Origin: Pogostemon cablin
Taxonomy: Eukaryota > Streptophyta > Magnoliopsida > Lamiales > Lamiaceae
NCBI GenBank assembly: GCA_023678885.1
Contig: CM042965.1
Span: 27,137,777-27,201,776, forward strand
Direction: 5' to 3'
DNA length: 64,000 bases
Within the stretch, counting starts at the first letter, position 1; every line of letters starts with the position of its first letter. Both the position numbers and the translations under genes were made by a program. Below the pieces are notes generated by a model, which searched no databases, was not told where the DNA came from, and saw only the letters and a program-made list of their open reading frames with translations. Shown here in pieces: positions 46,171 through 56,812 of the stretch.

Positions 46171-46455
46171 AAATAATCAACAGTAAAAGACCTTTGGAAC
46201 CAAAAGCCACGCGCCCTAGAAGCACACGTAGGGCCAAAAGAGAAACGAAATCCCAAAATTAGGAAGGTTAAAGGTTACCAAAATGGCGGTTGCTCATTAA
46301 TGAAGAGAATTAATAGGATAGTGGAAAGTTAATCACAGATAATCATTACCCTATTCAATAAAACCGCATCAATCAAACCAATATTTATTTACCAAAAAAG
46401 ATGTGACAGAAATACAAGTCCCAAAGTCAAAAAGGAGGAAAGAGAAAAACTACAG
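46171..46455 (-). other. Spacer between the two antisense ORFs
   Basis: No coding sequence. It should contain the 3' end of antisense ORF 1 (stop near 46456) and the upstream promoter sequence of antisense ORF 2. Confidence 0.5.
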
Positions 46456-48378
46456 CTAGGGCCTATCCAAAGCAGAGCTGTCTGCCTCACTGGAAGAAGT
46501 GCCCGTCGTCAAGTTTATAGGAAGGAAGTCCGAGGGAGAACCTAAGGGGAGAAAATTAATACTGAAAGTATTCCAGTTCACTCGGCTCGAAAACTGAATG
46601 CTTGTTATGCGGCTCTTCAAGGCCACCCGCAAACTGTCCAGCTGAGCATCACCCTCCTCAAAACCTAAAATCCGAGTGTTTTCGCATATGGCCTTGCAGT
46701 ACACCACGACCGCAGCGACGGCGCGCTCCTTGACCAAGGCGGCAAAGAAACTCCCTCGAGCGACCGCCTTCACACGGTCGAGCTCTGCAGCTACTTTCGC
46801 CAACTGTTCCCCATCTCGGTGAACCTCCTCAGCCAGATCTTTCTAAGCCTTGGCAGCAACTCGGAGACCTCGACGGCTCTGCAAAGACTGCTGGAGATGC
46901 TCCTCGGATTGCCTCAAAGCCTCCTGTGTTACCGCCAGTTGACCTTGAAGACACTGGCGAGCAGAAACCAACACACTCCTCTCGGTCAGAGAATTCACAA
47001 TCAGGTCATGTACCTTGCCGAGGTACACGGACGTCCGAGAGGCATAGCTCATAGCCACGAGAGCAGCGCTCACCAAGTCTAACCGACCCATAACAGCATC
47101 TTTCTCCCGAGTCAGCACAGTGGGAATCGGGTCCATGGCCGCTCAGGCGTATTCAGGCAGCCTATCAGCCGAGAAGGGAAAGTGCTCGGAGCGATGAATG
47201 TTTATCAAAACCGCTGGAAGTGAAGCCCCCCCAGTCAATGCCGAAACTTCCTCCAACATCCTTCCAAGGAAAAGCGGAGTCTCCTCAAAAGTGGTTGACA
47301 CTGAACTGGCAGAAGTGCCACCAACAAAAACCTCCTCGGTGCGAGTGCGCTTCACCCTCGCCGCGTCCTCCCAAACAGCTTCTAAGTCCGAAGGAGAGCG
47401 CCTAACCCCATGCCCCTCAAGTTGAATTGAGGCAGCGAGAATGGGAGGAAAGGAAGGAACGGGTCGCCAGTCACCAGCAGAAATCAGTTGGTCTTCCCAG
47501 GACTCTGCACAGAATAAGCATGATCAACCCAAAAAAGAATAAAGAGGAAATTAAAACAAAATCAGGCAAAGGAAGTACCCTCTAGAGCACCCCCAGCCGG
47601 TCGGCAATGAGCTCCCACCGCCTCTACTACCTCCTCGAACGAATCGAGCATCAGCTCATTGTCCACCGCGGCGCCCAAGCTAACCGTCATATCACCATCG
47701 GCCGCCATCGAGAGAAGCCTCTGCTCGGACCCAAACTCGTCAATAACGATCACCTCCTTGCCAGAACTTGGGGGATTGGATTCAACTAACCCCAACGAAG
47801 GAATGATGATCATGGTCCCCAGCCGTTCGTGGACACCCTCGGTAGTGCCGTCTGGATCAGTGACCATCATGAGAACATCATGAGATGATTCCGCATACGG
47901 CCCCGATCCGGGACGAGCCCAGTCTGACTCTGCAGAACCCTTCAGTTTCAATAACTCCGAGGGAGTCACCAACTTAGGATGATCCCGCTCAACGGAAGAA
48001 AGCACGGCGAATTCGAAGGCTAACTTTTTAAACTCGGTCGTCATGCCTTTCTTGGCCGGAATCTTTATACCTGCAACAATGACCATTGAATAAGCGACCA
48101 ATCGGAAAAGCAATTCTAAAAGAAGAAAATAGAGAAACTCTTCCTTCCCAGGTGACCTGAAAAGATGGGTACACATGAATGCCCGGGACACCCCAATTAC
48201 CAGAAGCCCAGAACCACCCCTCTTTCCAGCCCTTGATGGAAGAGGGTCGGCAAGTAATCACTGAACCTGCCGGACTCTTGTTCAGATAATAGTAGCCCAT
48301 GGACTGATGCTCTGCCACTGGCGAACACAAATAGTCAAATTCCAAGGGAAAAGATAAGAATAGCCCCACCAGGATAGC
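46456..48378 (-). pseudogene. Antisense ORF 1 of the Tat element, C-terminal part (Transposase_28-like)
   Basis: Continues the frame begun at 55099-55616. From 48370 downward it shows LVGLFLSFPLEFDYLC and GWKEGWFWASGNW, the same motif pair as in antisense ORF 2. Then comes an acidic segment (47562-48070) that starts after a splice-like TTGTTGCAG|G. A coiled-coil C-terminal part follows (47355-46456: LAVTQEALRQSEEHLQQSL, LAKVAAELDRVKAVARG, LVKERAVAAVVVYCKA). One TAG lies at about 46840. GT/AG-like junctions near 47580 and 48065 suggest introns. Nuclear or particle function is unknown. Confidence 0.72.
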
Positions 48379-50042
48379 TGATTGGTCGTAGATGGTTGGG
48401 ATGACCAATTAAAAAATTTATCGAACTCAAGGGAGGAACATGCTAGAGTTTAAGCAATCTCAAGTTTATCGTGATTTTATAAGGACGACGGAATGAGATG
48501 GAGGATAAGCGTGCAAATGAATGCACCTAAACTAAAGCAAGAAACAAGATAAAAGCAAGGATAAATGATGGGTTCCAAATAATGCAAGGATGAGATTAAC
48601 AACAATCATGGCATAGATAATAAAAGAATCATATAATTAATTCTAATCTCTCATGGACAAGGCATAGGAGAGATCAGTAATTTCACCTAAACTCTCTCTC
48701 GAGATGGATAGGATGTAGGCCCTCAATAAGGCTCCCAAAAGCATATAGGATCGAGACCATAGCGAACACCTCTCACTAGGTACTAATTACTCTACGAGTT
48801 CCCTAATTAGGTACTAAATCATAGGCAATATTCCCTTTTAAGGTACTATGAATTCACTAATGATTTGGGTCTCCTCACCTAATCAACCAATCTCTCGATT
48901 AAGCTAATCAAATATTCTATCAAAGGGTTCTAAATCTAGAAGGATATATCTATCTCATTCTATATTAATGCACATGAAGTGTATGATGAAATAATTCAAT
49001 GAACTATACTAAACACATAATTGATTTCTCAATCTAATCGCATGCTCATGACAATTAATCACACATATCATCATATTCGTCAAGCAATCAATATTGAATG
49101 ATAGAAATACACAAAGTTCATTCAAGATTAAAATCAAATTGCATAAAAACTAAATTATCCAACACCAATTATGGAGCTAATCTCACAAAGGAGATTAGCC
49201 TCTCATAGTCATAAGGAATTCAACATAGACATTAAAATTCATACAAACCATGATCAATCTATAAAGAAATGCACAAAAATTAGAATTAGATTCCCCCTTT
49301 GAAGTGCTTCAATGGAGATCTCCTTCTTTTTCTTGTAATCTCACTCTCACTTGCTTCCTTGATCACTTGGATGGTGAATTTGATGGAGGGGATCAAGTAA
49401 ATTAAATGGATGGAATTGATGGATGATGAATTGGGGAAGAAGAGATGAATGGAGAAATTAAAAGTGGAAGGCTATTGTTGGTCGACTGTCCTTCCTCACG
49501 GCTGCCTCCTCCAAAATGAAATGGGTGGCCTTTTTATCTTTTTAATCCAAGTGGGCCCACATGAAGAATGAATTTGTTGATTCAAAATGGGTAGACACGT
49601 GACTTCACTCCAAAATCAATAAGCCAACATTTAATGGGATTCACATTATTTAAATGGGTGTTAATTGGGCTTGAAAAATGCTTAGGCTGATGACATATAG
49701 ATGAGCCACTTCCTAATTCCAAATTGGGCTGGAAAATAAGCAATTGGGCTGCCATGAGAGCTGTTGGGCCGCAGCATTTGTGCTGTAAAATTTCAGCATG
49801 TGCCCCTTCGCTGTTTTAGCTCATATTTGCTCGTTTCAACTCCGAATTGAGATCCGCTTTTTCTTACGTCTTTCTTTTCGCGTTTAGAATCTCTTTTTAC
49901 CTGGAAATCATACATTTAAGCTCATTCTCATACATCTCTATAAAAACACAAAATACAACCAAATAGTACATAAATATGAATAAACTAATACAAAAATACA
50001 TATAAAAAGACACTAAAATCTAGGAGAAAATATCACTCATCA
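48379..50042 (-). repeat. 3' LTR of the nested element (family 2)
   Basis: TGATTGGTCGTAG to ATATCACTCATCA, 1,664 bp. It is followed by the PPT in reverse. The 'gacactaaaat' block near its end places it in the same family as 7476 and 37599. Confidence 0.92.
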
Positions 50043-50081
50043 CACCCCCAAACTTAAAGCGTTGTGCATCCCCGAACAACG
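50043..50081 (-). promoter_or_regulatory. PPT and hairpin of the nested element
   Basis: Read on -, CGTTGT (50081-50076) pairs with ACAACG (50065-50060), then CTTTAAGTTTGGGGGTG abuts the LTR. Confidence 0.75.
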
Positions 50082-51830
50082 AAAATAATAAACCAAGAGG
50101 TGAGATTTTCAGCTAGAAAAAGACTAAACGAACACAAGTAATAACACATCAATAGCAATAAGAACCACAATGCATGCTAAGTCATCCTACAATATTAAAC
50201 TCATGACATGAGGAATTAACAAGTTCAATCACAAGAGAACAAAGTGTAATATAGTCCCTTTTGGTCCAAGCCTCTCATAGGTTATCAATTTCACTCAACA
50301 CTCTTTCAAGTAAGGTAACAACACTCATCAATCGATTGGCTCGACTCGCTATAAGCTTGCTCGTGGACTATATTCACAAACCACCAAAGTGTCAATCAAT
50401 GATCAAAAAGGTCTTTCATTAAGGATGTAATGATAGGCTCTTTGGTAGGGTAGGAAGAATATGGTAATAGTGACTAAACAAGTGTAAGTAATTGAAGAGA
50501 TGACCAATTTCTCCAACTTCTCCACTTTTCTTTCTTCCTTTCTTGTCTTTAATGTTCACAAGCACTAATCATCAACTTTCCTTGGATTGAACTTCTTTCA
50601 ATGCATGCTTCCTTCTTCGAACTTTTAAGTATTTGAGCATATTATTATTGCTTTGCTCATTTTTTTGTTTTGAGATTGTATGTTCATTCTTTTTTTGTTC
50701 TTTTCATCCTTTTTCTTACTTTTTACTATTTCCTTTCTTCGTTTTGCTTTCTCATCAAAACTTTCTAGCTACCATCTCCTCAATCACCCATACAAAGGGT
50801 ATATATATAAGGTTTTAAGTGGGTAATCAAGGCTTGTAATATGCTAAATTCACAGGAAATAAGTTTAAAGACTCAAAGTGGTTGACTAGGAATGATGTTC
50901 ATGGTAGGAAAATATATGGAAATGACTATTAAATAACAAAGATGGTCTTAGATCATATCACTAATCTCCACTAATCGGGCTCGTTCCTATAGTCCTTGAG
51001 CAAGTTCTAACTTATCAAACACAACCAATCCACTCATGAAGAAAACCATGTATGCACGGTTGAGGCTCAAATGCTCACAAGCTTGTGCTCGAACCTTAAG
51101 AAACTTATTACACTACATTCATCTCAAAATTGAACAAGTTAAATAAAACATGTCACAATTCGAAAGTGTAGAGATTCTTAATCATAACTTGTCATCACTT
51201 ATCACCACAACATATCATCACTCATGTTCAAAAATGACTCACGACATCTCAAAATAAACCACCAAACCATCCTTAAACAAGAAAGGAAAATGCAAACAAA
51301 ACACATAAGAAGAAGAAAAACTCACCACATAAGACCAATCAAAAACACAAAACATGCAAAAATAACCAAAATCCATCCATCAATAAACAATGAAGCACAC
51401 ATTCATATCATCAATGATAATTAATCTCACAAAAATCCCCATCTTTGATTGAAAGGTAAACCTCCCACAACATAACAATTAATGAAGTAACATGCTAATC
51501 ATATCAATCCAAATCAAAATCAGTTAGAAGTGATAGGGTGTAGAGTTAACTCCCTCAATAGGCATTTGGTAGTGGAATTTTTTAGCTCCAAGCTCCATTC
51601 ATGCTTCCAATACCCTTCATTCATGCTCAAAAACTCATCGAACACCATTAGCTCAACAATTGTAATAAACATATGGACTAGCATGCACTTTAACACCACT
51701 AATCGGACCAAAATCAAACCAATACTCATGAGAAAATTTTCAAAATTAGCCCAAAAATACGAAAAGTATATGTATTCAAAATAAAGTATGTCACACCATA
51801 CCATATCCCCCCAAACTTAAATTGAAACAA
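50082..51830 (-). other. Non-coding 3' internal region of the nested element
   Basis: No supported gene. It shares phrases with 5896-7438 in reverse ('ttttggtccaagc', 'gactcaaagtgg'). At 51800-51845, read on -, TTTTGCAAACTTAACTTGAAAC pairs with GTTTCAATTTAAGTTTG and is followed by GGGGGG: an internal PPT-like tract with a hairpin. Confidence 0.55.
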
Positions 51831-51835
51831 GAGTT

Positions 51836-53160
51836 TCAAGTTAAGTTTGCAAAAAATGGTGTGACGAACTTACACACTTCAAACCAAGCACCCTTCGTAT
51901 CTTCAATACGCATCTTCCTCACAACCACAATCAACCTACATACCAAAAATAACAAAACATAATCAAATCCATAATCCTTATTGAAAACAAGAAATAAAGC
52001 AATAAAGATAATGATGGGTTGTCTCCCATCGAGCACTAAATTTAGCGTCTTCAAGCCGGACGATATTTTCAAGCTCATGGTGGTCTTGAATAGTCTTTAG
52101 GCACTTGCATAGATTTTTTCTTGAAGTAGTGCCTTGTGCTCTCTCATTCAACCACAAGAATGTTTTCCTTCTTGTTAAATAACTCAAGCAATTGTTCTCC
52201 GAAGGCGTTCTTCACAAGGAATGGCCCTTTTCACTTGTTTCACTTTTTACATTGGGACTTTATATGCATTTGAAACTTCAACCACATCCCCCGGTAAGAA
52301 TTCGGGCATTGACTAGTGTTGTTGGCCTCTCGCAACCTTTTTTCTACATTCACCAAACAAATTTTTATCAATAAAATCATGGAAGTTCTTAAGAGAATTT
52401 GAAATTTTAATAGAATGAGAAGGTTTTGGCGTGTGGGGAGTAGAATCCATGATCTTAGTTTCCGGATGCTTCTTTTCTTCCATAAGGTCATGAATCTCTT
52501 CTTAATTTTGAATCTTGACTTTCTCTACCATCTCTTCAAGAGACTTGACAAATCTATCGAATTCCCCCTTCAATTCTTCTTTCAACTCATTAGCTTTCAC
52601 CCACTTAGGCACCCTTTCTCTCTTTTCTTTCAAAACCTCATTAACCCCCAAACTATCCTCTTTCCTATCCTTAATGACCATGCATTCACTTTTCGTTCTG
52701 GAGGTAGAAGGCTTGTTATTCTCTTCTTGAAGTCTCTCCACGGTGGACACTATTTGACTTAATTGGTGCTCTAATGAATTCAACTTAGCATTGAATGCTA
52801 CCATTGTATTCATTATCATTTCACACAAGTTTCAATTCTATCAATCCACACTTGATTAGACTTCCTCCCCTCTTCTAAGAGATCCATAACCATTTCAAAT
52901 AACTTTTCTCCAAGCATCGCTATGTGGTCATTTTGGATGGAATAAGAGGTGTGGGAGTCTTGAAAATTTCCCCATAGTTGTGGTTGATTTCCTTCTTGAT
53001 GTCTAGAAAAATTTTCTTGAAAAACATCTTCCACACCTTGAGGGTATACTTGTTGATGCATTTGATGAGGGACTCCAAAATTCTCATAACTTTTTGTTGG
53101 AATTGCATATCTTGTACTCCGTAATCCGGTTGCAAATTAGGCTCACAATTTGGCATTTAA
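51836..53160 (-). pseudogene. Coiled-coil ORFs of the nested element (gag-like, uncertain)
   Basis: Consecutive minus-strand frames: 53156-52816 (QQKVMRILESL, then FSRHQEGNQPQLWGNFQD, MLGEKLFEMVMDLLEEGRK), 52828-52502 (LNSLEHQLSQIVSTVERLQ, LKEELKGEFDRFVKSLEEM) and shorter pieces to 51978 (IVRLEDAKFSARWETTH). Charged, heptad-like sequence predicts coiled coil. I do not recognise a capsid fold or zinc knuckle, so gag is only a guess from position after the primer site. Frames are broken several times. Confidence 0.5.
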
Positions 53161-53399
53161 AATCCTTGAAATTTTTCTTGTGTGTTCATAGTGGGATGAG
53201 CACTTCTATTCACCATATTTCGAAGAATATCCATGTAGCTCATATTTTTGGGCTTGTCCTCTTTCTTCTTCCTTCTCAAGGTATGCACCTACAAGAGAAA
53301 GAAAAATTAAAATAAAATTTTCTAAAGCAAATATAAGATGCAAAAATAAAAAAAATAAATGTCCCTATTAAGACCACTCTAAACAATCCTTTGTCAAAC

Positions 53400-53436
53400 T
53401 ACTAACGACCGTTACCTCCCCTGCAATGGTGACATT
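53400..53436 (-). promoter_or_regulatory. Primer-binding-site region of the nested element
   Basis: Read on - beside the 5' LTR: TCACCATTGCAGGGGAGGT, a decayed form of the Athila-type site (compare GTGCCGTTGCCGGGGAC at 39722). It supports the minus orientation. Confidence 0.55.
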
Positions 53437-55098
53437 TGATTGGTCGTGTATAGTCGGGATGATCAATTAAAGAATTTATCGAACCTAAGGGAGGAAAGTG
53501 CTAGAGTTTAAGCGATCTCAAGTTTCTCGTGATTTTATAAGGACGACGGAATGAGATGGAGAATAAGCATGCAAATGAATGCACCTAAACTAAAGCAAGA
53601 AACAAGATAAAAGCAAGGATAAATGATGGGTTCCAAATGATGCAAGGATGAGATTAACAACAATCATGGCATAGATAATAAAATAATCATACAATTAATT
53701 CTACTCTCTCATAGACAAGGCATAGGAACGATCACTAATTTCACCTAAACTCTCTCTCGAGATGGATAGGATGTAGGCCCTCAATAAGACTCCCAAAAGC
53801 ACATAGGATCGAGACCATAGCGAACACCTCCCACTAGGTACTAATTACTCTACGAGTTCCCTAATTAGGTACTAAATCATATGCAATATTCCCTTTTAAG
53901 GTACTATGAATTCACTAATGGTTTGGGTCTCCTCACCTAATCAACCAATCTCTTGATTAAGCTAATCAAATGTTCTATCAAAGGGTTCTAAATATAGAAG
54001 GATATCTCTATCTCATTCTAAATTAATGCACATGAAGTGTATGATGAAATAATTCAATGAACTATCCTAAACACATAATTGATTTCTCTATCTAATCACA
54101 TGCTCATGACAATTAATCACACATATCATCATATTCATCAAGCAATCAACATTCATGATAGAAATACACAAAGCCCATTCAAGATTAAAATCAAATTGCA
54201 TAAAAACTAAATTATCCAACACCAATCATGGAGCTAATTTCACAAAGGAGATTAGCCTCTCATAGTCACAAGGAATTCAACATAGACATTAAAATCCTTA
54301 CAAACCATAATCAATCTATAAAGAAATGCACAAAAATTATAATTAGATTCCCCCTTTGAAGTGCTTCAATGGAGATCTCCTTCTTCTTCTTGTGATCTCA
54401 CTCTCCCTTGCTTCCTTGATCACTTGGATGGTGGTTTTGATGGAGGGGATCAAGTAAATTAAATGGATGGAATTGATGGATGATGAATTAGGGAAGAAGG
54501 AATGAATGGAGAAATGAAAAGTGGAAGGCGGATGTTGGTCGACTGTCCTTCCTCACGGTTGCCTCCTCCAAAAATGAAATGGGTGGCCTTTTTATCTTTT
54601 TATTCCAAGTGGGCCCACATGAAGAATGAATTTGTTGATTCAAAATGGGTAGACACGTGACTTCACTCCAAAATCAATAAGCCAACATTTAATGGGATCC
54701 ACATTATTTAAATGGGTGTTAATTGGGCTTGAAAAATGCTTAGGCTGATGATATATAGATGGGCCATTTCCTAATTCCAAATTGGGCTGGAAAATAAGCA
54801 ATTGGGCTGCCATGAGAGCTGTTGGGCCGCAGCATTTGTTCTGTAAAATTTCAGCATGCGCCCCTTCGCTGTTTTAGCTCGTATTTGCTAGTTTCAACTC
54901 CGAATTGAGATCCGCTTTTTCTTACGTCTTCCTTTTTGCGTTTGGAATCTCTTTTTACCTGAAAATCATACATTTAGTCATTCTCACACATTTTCATAAA
55001 AACACAAAATACAACCAAATAGTACATAAATACGAATAAACTAATACAAAAATACATATAAAAAGGCACTAAAATTTAGATGAAAATATCACTCATTA
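53437..55098 (-). repeat. 5' LTR of the nested element (family 2)
   Basis: TGATTGGTCGTG to ACTCATTA (CATCA changed to CATTA by one C-to-T), 1,662 bp. Nearly collinear with 48379-50042. Confidence 0.92.
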
Positions 55099-55616
55099 GT
55101 AGCCCACGCGTTCGGTGACAGCTGAGCCGAAACCAATTTCCAATGAGCCAAAAGGTTGGCAAAGCACCGATGCAGAGGGAGACAGAATTCGATCGCAAAG
55201 ATCTCCAAATTCACTGCCACACAGCCCTCCGGCGGAAGACTGGAGAACTCTTTCGGATCAGGCCGATGATACTCCATGTTCGGTGCCCCATACAGTATCC
55301 TGGCCTCCTCCACCTTCGCCTCCGTCGCCGTCGAGACCAGCGAATGCGCCAGGAACTCGCTATACACCACCGACTTCTTCTCTTTTCTCTTCGACGACTT
55401 GGAAGACGACGGCGTCGCCTCAGTGCTCTGCCCAGGGGAGCCCTCCGAAAGACCACGACTGCCTTCTCCGGTCATCTCGCTCATTTTCTGGGAGAGGAAC
55501 AAGAAGCAGGACGCGAAGGGACAAAGGGAGAGAAAGAGATTGGAAAGTGACAAAACTGACAGAGGAGACTGCAATAAATAGGGAGTGACCCGAGAGAGAA
55601 ACGAAGCAACTGACAC
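55099..55616 (-). pseudogene. Antisense ORF 1 of the Tat element, N-terminal part
   Basis: Open minus-strand frame. The first Met is at 55616 and a better placed one at 55484 (MSEMTGEGSRG). A TATA-like CCCTATTTATTGC at 55571-55583 would start transcription about 50 bp before the second Met. A serine-rich, basic segment follows (SSSKSSKRKEKK). Then comes the start of the Transposase_28-like domain: FSSLPPEGCVAVNLEIFAIEF, LPLHRCFANLLAHWKLVSAQL and PNAWA, where the nested element cuts in. It continues at 48378 downward. Confidence 0.78.
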
Positions 55617-55739
55617 AACGGTTGTCAGAAGAGGATATTCAAAAAGATGCGATGAAATTCAATCGACGCGCTTTTCGAAAGAAGTGCTAGGGTTGGCTTC
55701 CGCTATGGGCCGCGGCCCATAACAAAACCCATGGGCTAA

Positions 55740-56169
55740 TGTGGATGGGCAGAGTAAACTCGGGCCATTAAGATGAAGATCAAGGCTCAAATCAACTAAA
55801 GCCTAACTCCGTTGGAGGGACCCGCCAGTCTCAAAACCACCCACTGGAAGGACGAAATACCATCGGCGGAATAAAAGTCCACCAATGAGAGGTCTCGCAC
55901 TAATCTCTCTCATTTAAAGCCTATAGGACCCACCTTCTTAAATGAAGCCCAAATGTCCCCCTATAAATAGGAAGGCCCAAAGTCTCAGTAAGAACACAAC
56001 AAGCTCTGTACAACTACTCGTATCAATAAAGAGCTAATACATTCCCTCCCAGAGAGCAAGAGCTGTGAGGAAGTCTGGTCTTCTCTTCCTCGTCCTTTAT
56101 GTTAGATTAGTCGAGTACACATCACAGCCACATAATCATTACGTCATCTCCAAAGACTCGCTATCGACA
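55740..56169 (+). repeat. 3' LTR of the Tat element
   Basis: TGTGGATGGGCAGAG to CTATCGACA, 430 bp, the same length as the 5' LTR. TATA box CTATAAATAGG lies near 55962. Just before it is a palindrome ATGGGCCGCGGCCCAT (55705-55720). Confidence 0.94.
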
Positions 56170-56174
56170 AATAT

Positions 56175-56349
56175 ATAATTTGAAAATTTTATAAAATCGT
56201 AAGTGCAATTGAGTGGGACCAAATATATAAATTTTAAAACTTTTGGGATCAAATATGCAAGAAGAAAATATTTTAGTACTAAAAGATCAAACAGTGGATC
56301 TATATTGCAAAGCAAACGTGTCCTGCGACACTAAAACTGCTAAATCCTC
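56175..56349. mobile_element. Right arm of the long-inverted-repeat host element
   Basis: Inverted copy of 25613-25744 plus 27535-27590, ending ACTAAAACTGCTAAATCCTC. Together with the left arm it shows that the 28-kb Tat element landed inside a small inverted-repeat element, near its right arm. Confidence 0.75.
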
Positions 56350-56605
56350 TCACTTTGTCTATCATTTTTTGGTCTATGGAAACCAAAAATCACCACTTTT
56401 ATTTAAAAAAAAAAATTAGTCAACATTTAATATTAAAAAAAAATAAATAAGAGTAATAGTTTTTGCAACCTATTACCCTTAGGCAATTATTTTATCATGT
56501 CACTAGTCCAAAGAACATATTCATGTCATTATCCCATACTGTTTAATTAGTTAATTAGTTAATGCAAGTATGACTGTCTTTTATAGCTATCGTTAAAATT
56601 AAATA

Positions 56606-56812
56606 CTCCCTCCATTACTTTTAAAGAATTACTTTTTTCTATTTTTGTTCTACGTTATAGAATCCAAACATACACACTAATACAATTAAAATATGGGACA
56701 CACATCCACTAATATAACTTCCCACTACACATTAAATAATATACTCCATTAATAATATTTTTTAATTCACGTACAAAAAGCAAAAAAACACTCTTTAAAT
56801 AGCACGAGGGAG
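56606..56812. mobile_element. Stowaway MITE
   Basis: CTCCCTCCATTACTTTTAAA at the left and (right, reversed) CTCCCTCGTGCTATTTAAA, flanked by TA at 56604-56605 and 56813-56814. 207 bp. Confidence 0.85.

Larger units (their letters stand above)
48379..55098 (-). mobile_element. Athila-type LTR element without pol, nested in antisense ORF 1
   Basis: Two closely similar LTRs (48379-50042 and 53437-55098, ~1.66 kb) flank 3.4 kb of internal sequence. Duplications are ATAGC (48374-48378) and GTAGC (55099-55103), one mismatch. Excising it rejoins antisense ORF 1 in frame. Orientation is - : primer-site region beside the right LTR, PPT beside the left. No RT, integrase or protease was found, so it is non-autonomous. 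By eye the LTR pair differs less over most of its length than the Tat LTR pair, so it is probably younger. Confidence 0.9.
28090..56169 (+). mobile_element. Tat-lineage Ty3/gypsy retrotransposon (28 kb with nested insertions)
   Basis: Two 430-bp LTRs (28090-28519, 55740-56169) and an exact 5-bp duplication AATAT (28085-28089, 56170-56174) delimit the element. About 28 differences between the LTRs were counted by eye (~93% identity), mostly transitions, so this is not a recent insertion. Order on +: LTR, primer-site region, gag, protease, [gap], reverse transcriptase, RNase H, second (archaeal-type) RNase H, integrase. On - are two antisense ORFs, then the 3' LTR. The dual RNase H and the antisense ORFs after pol point to the Tat lineage. 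Nested inside: hAT 28908-30261, gag-only element 32340-41375, and element 48379-55098. Confidence 0.92.

Noticed and set aside
47198..47883. Several + frames between 46.8 and 47.9 kb
   Set aside because: Opposite to antisense ORF 1, whose coiled-coil and domain motifs are on -.
55115..55588. 157- and 135-codon frames on +
   Set aside because: Shadows of antisense ORF 1; low-complexity Arg/Pro/Ser text and no family resemblance.
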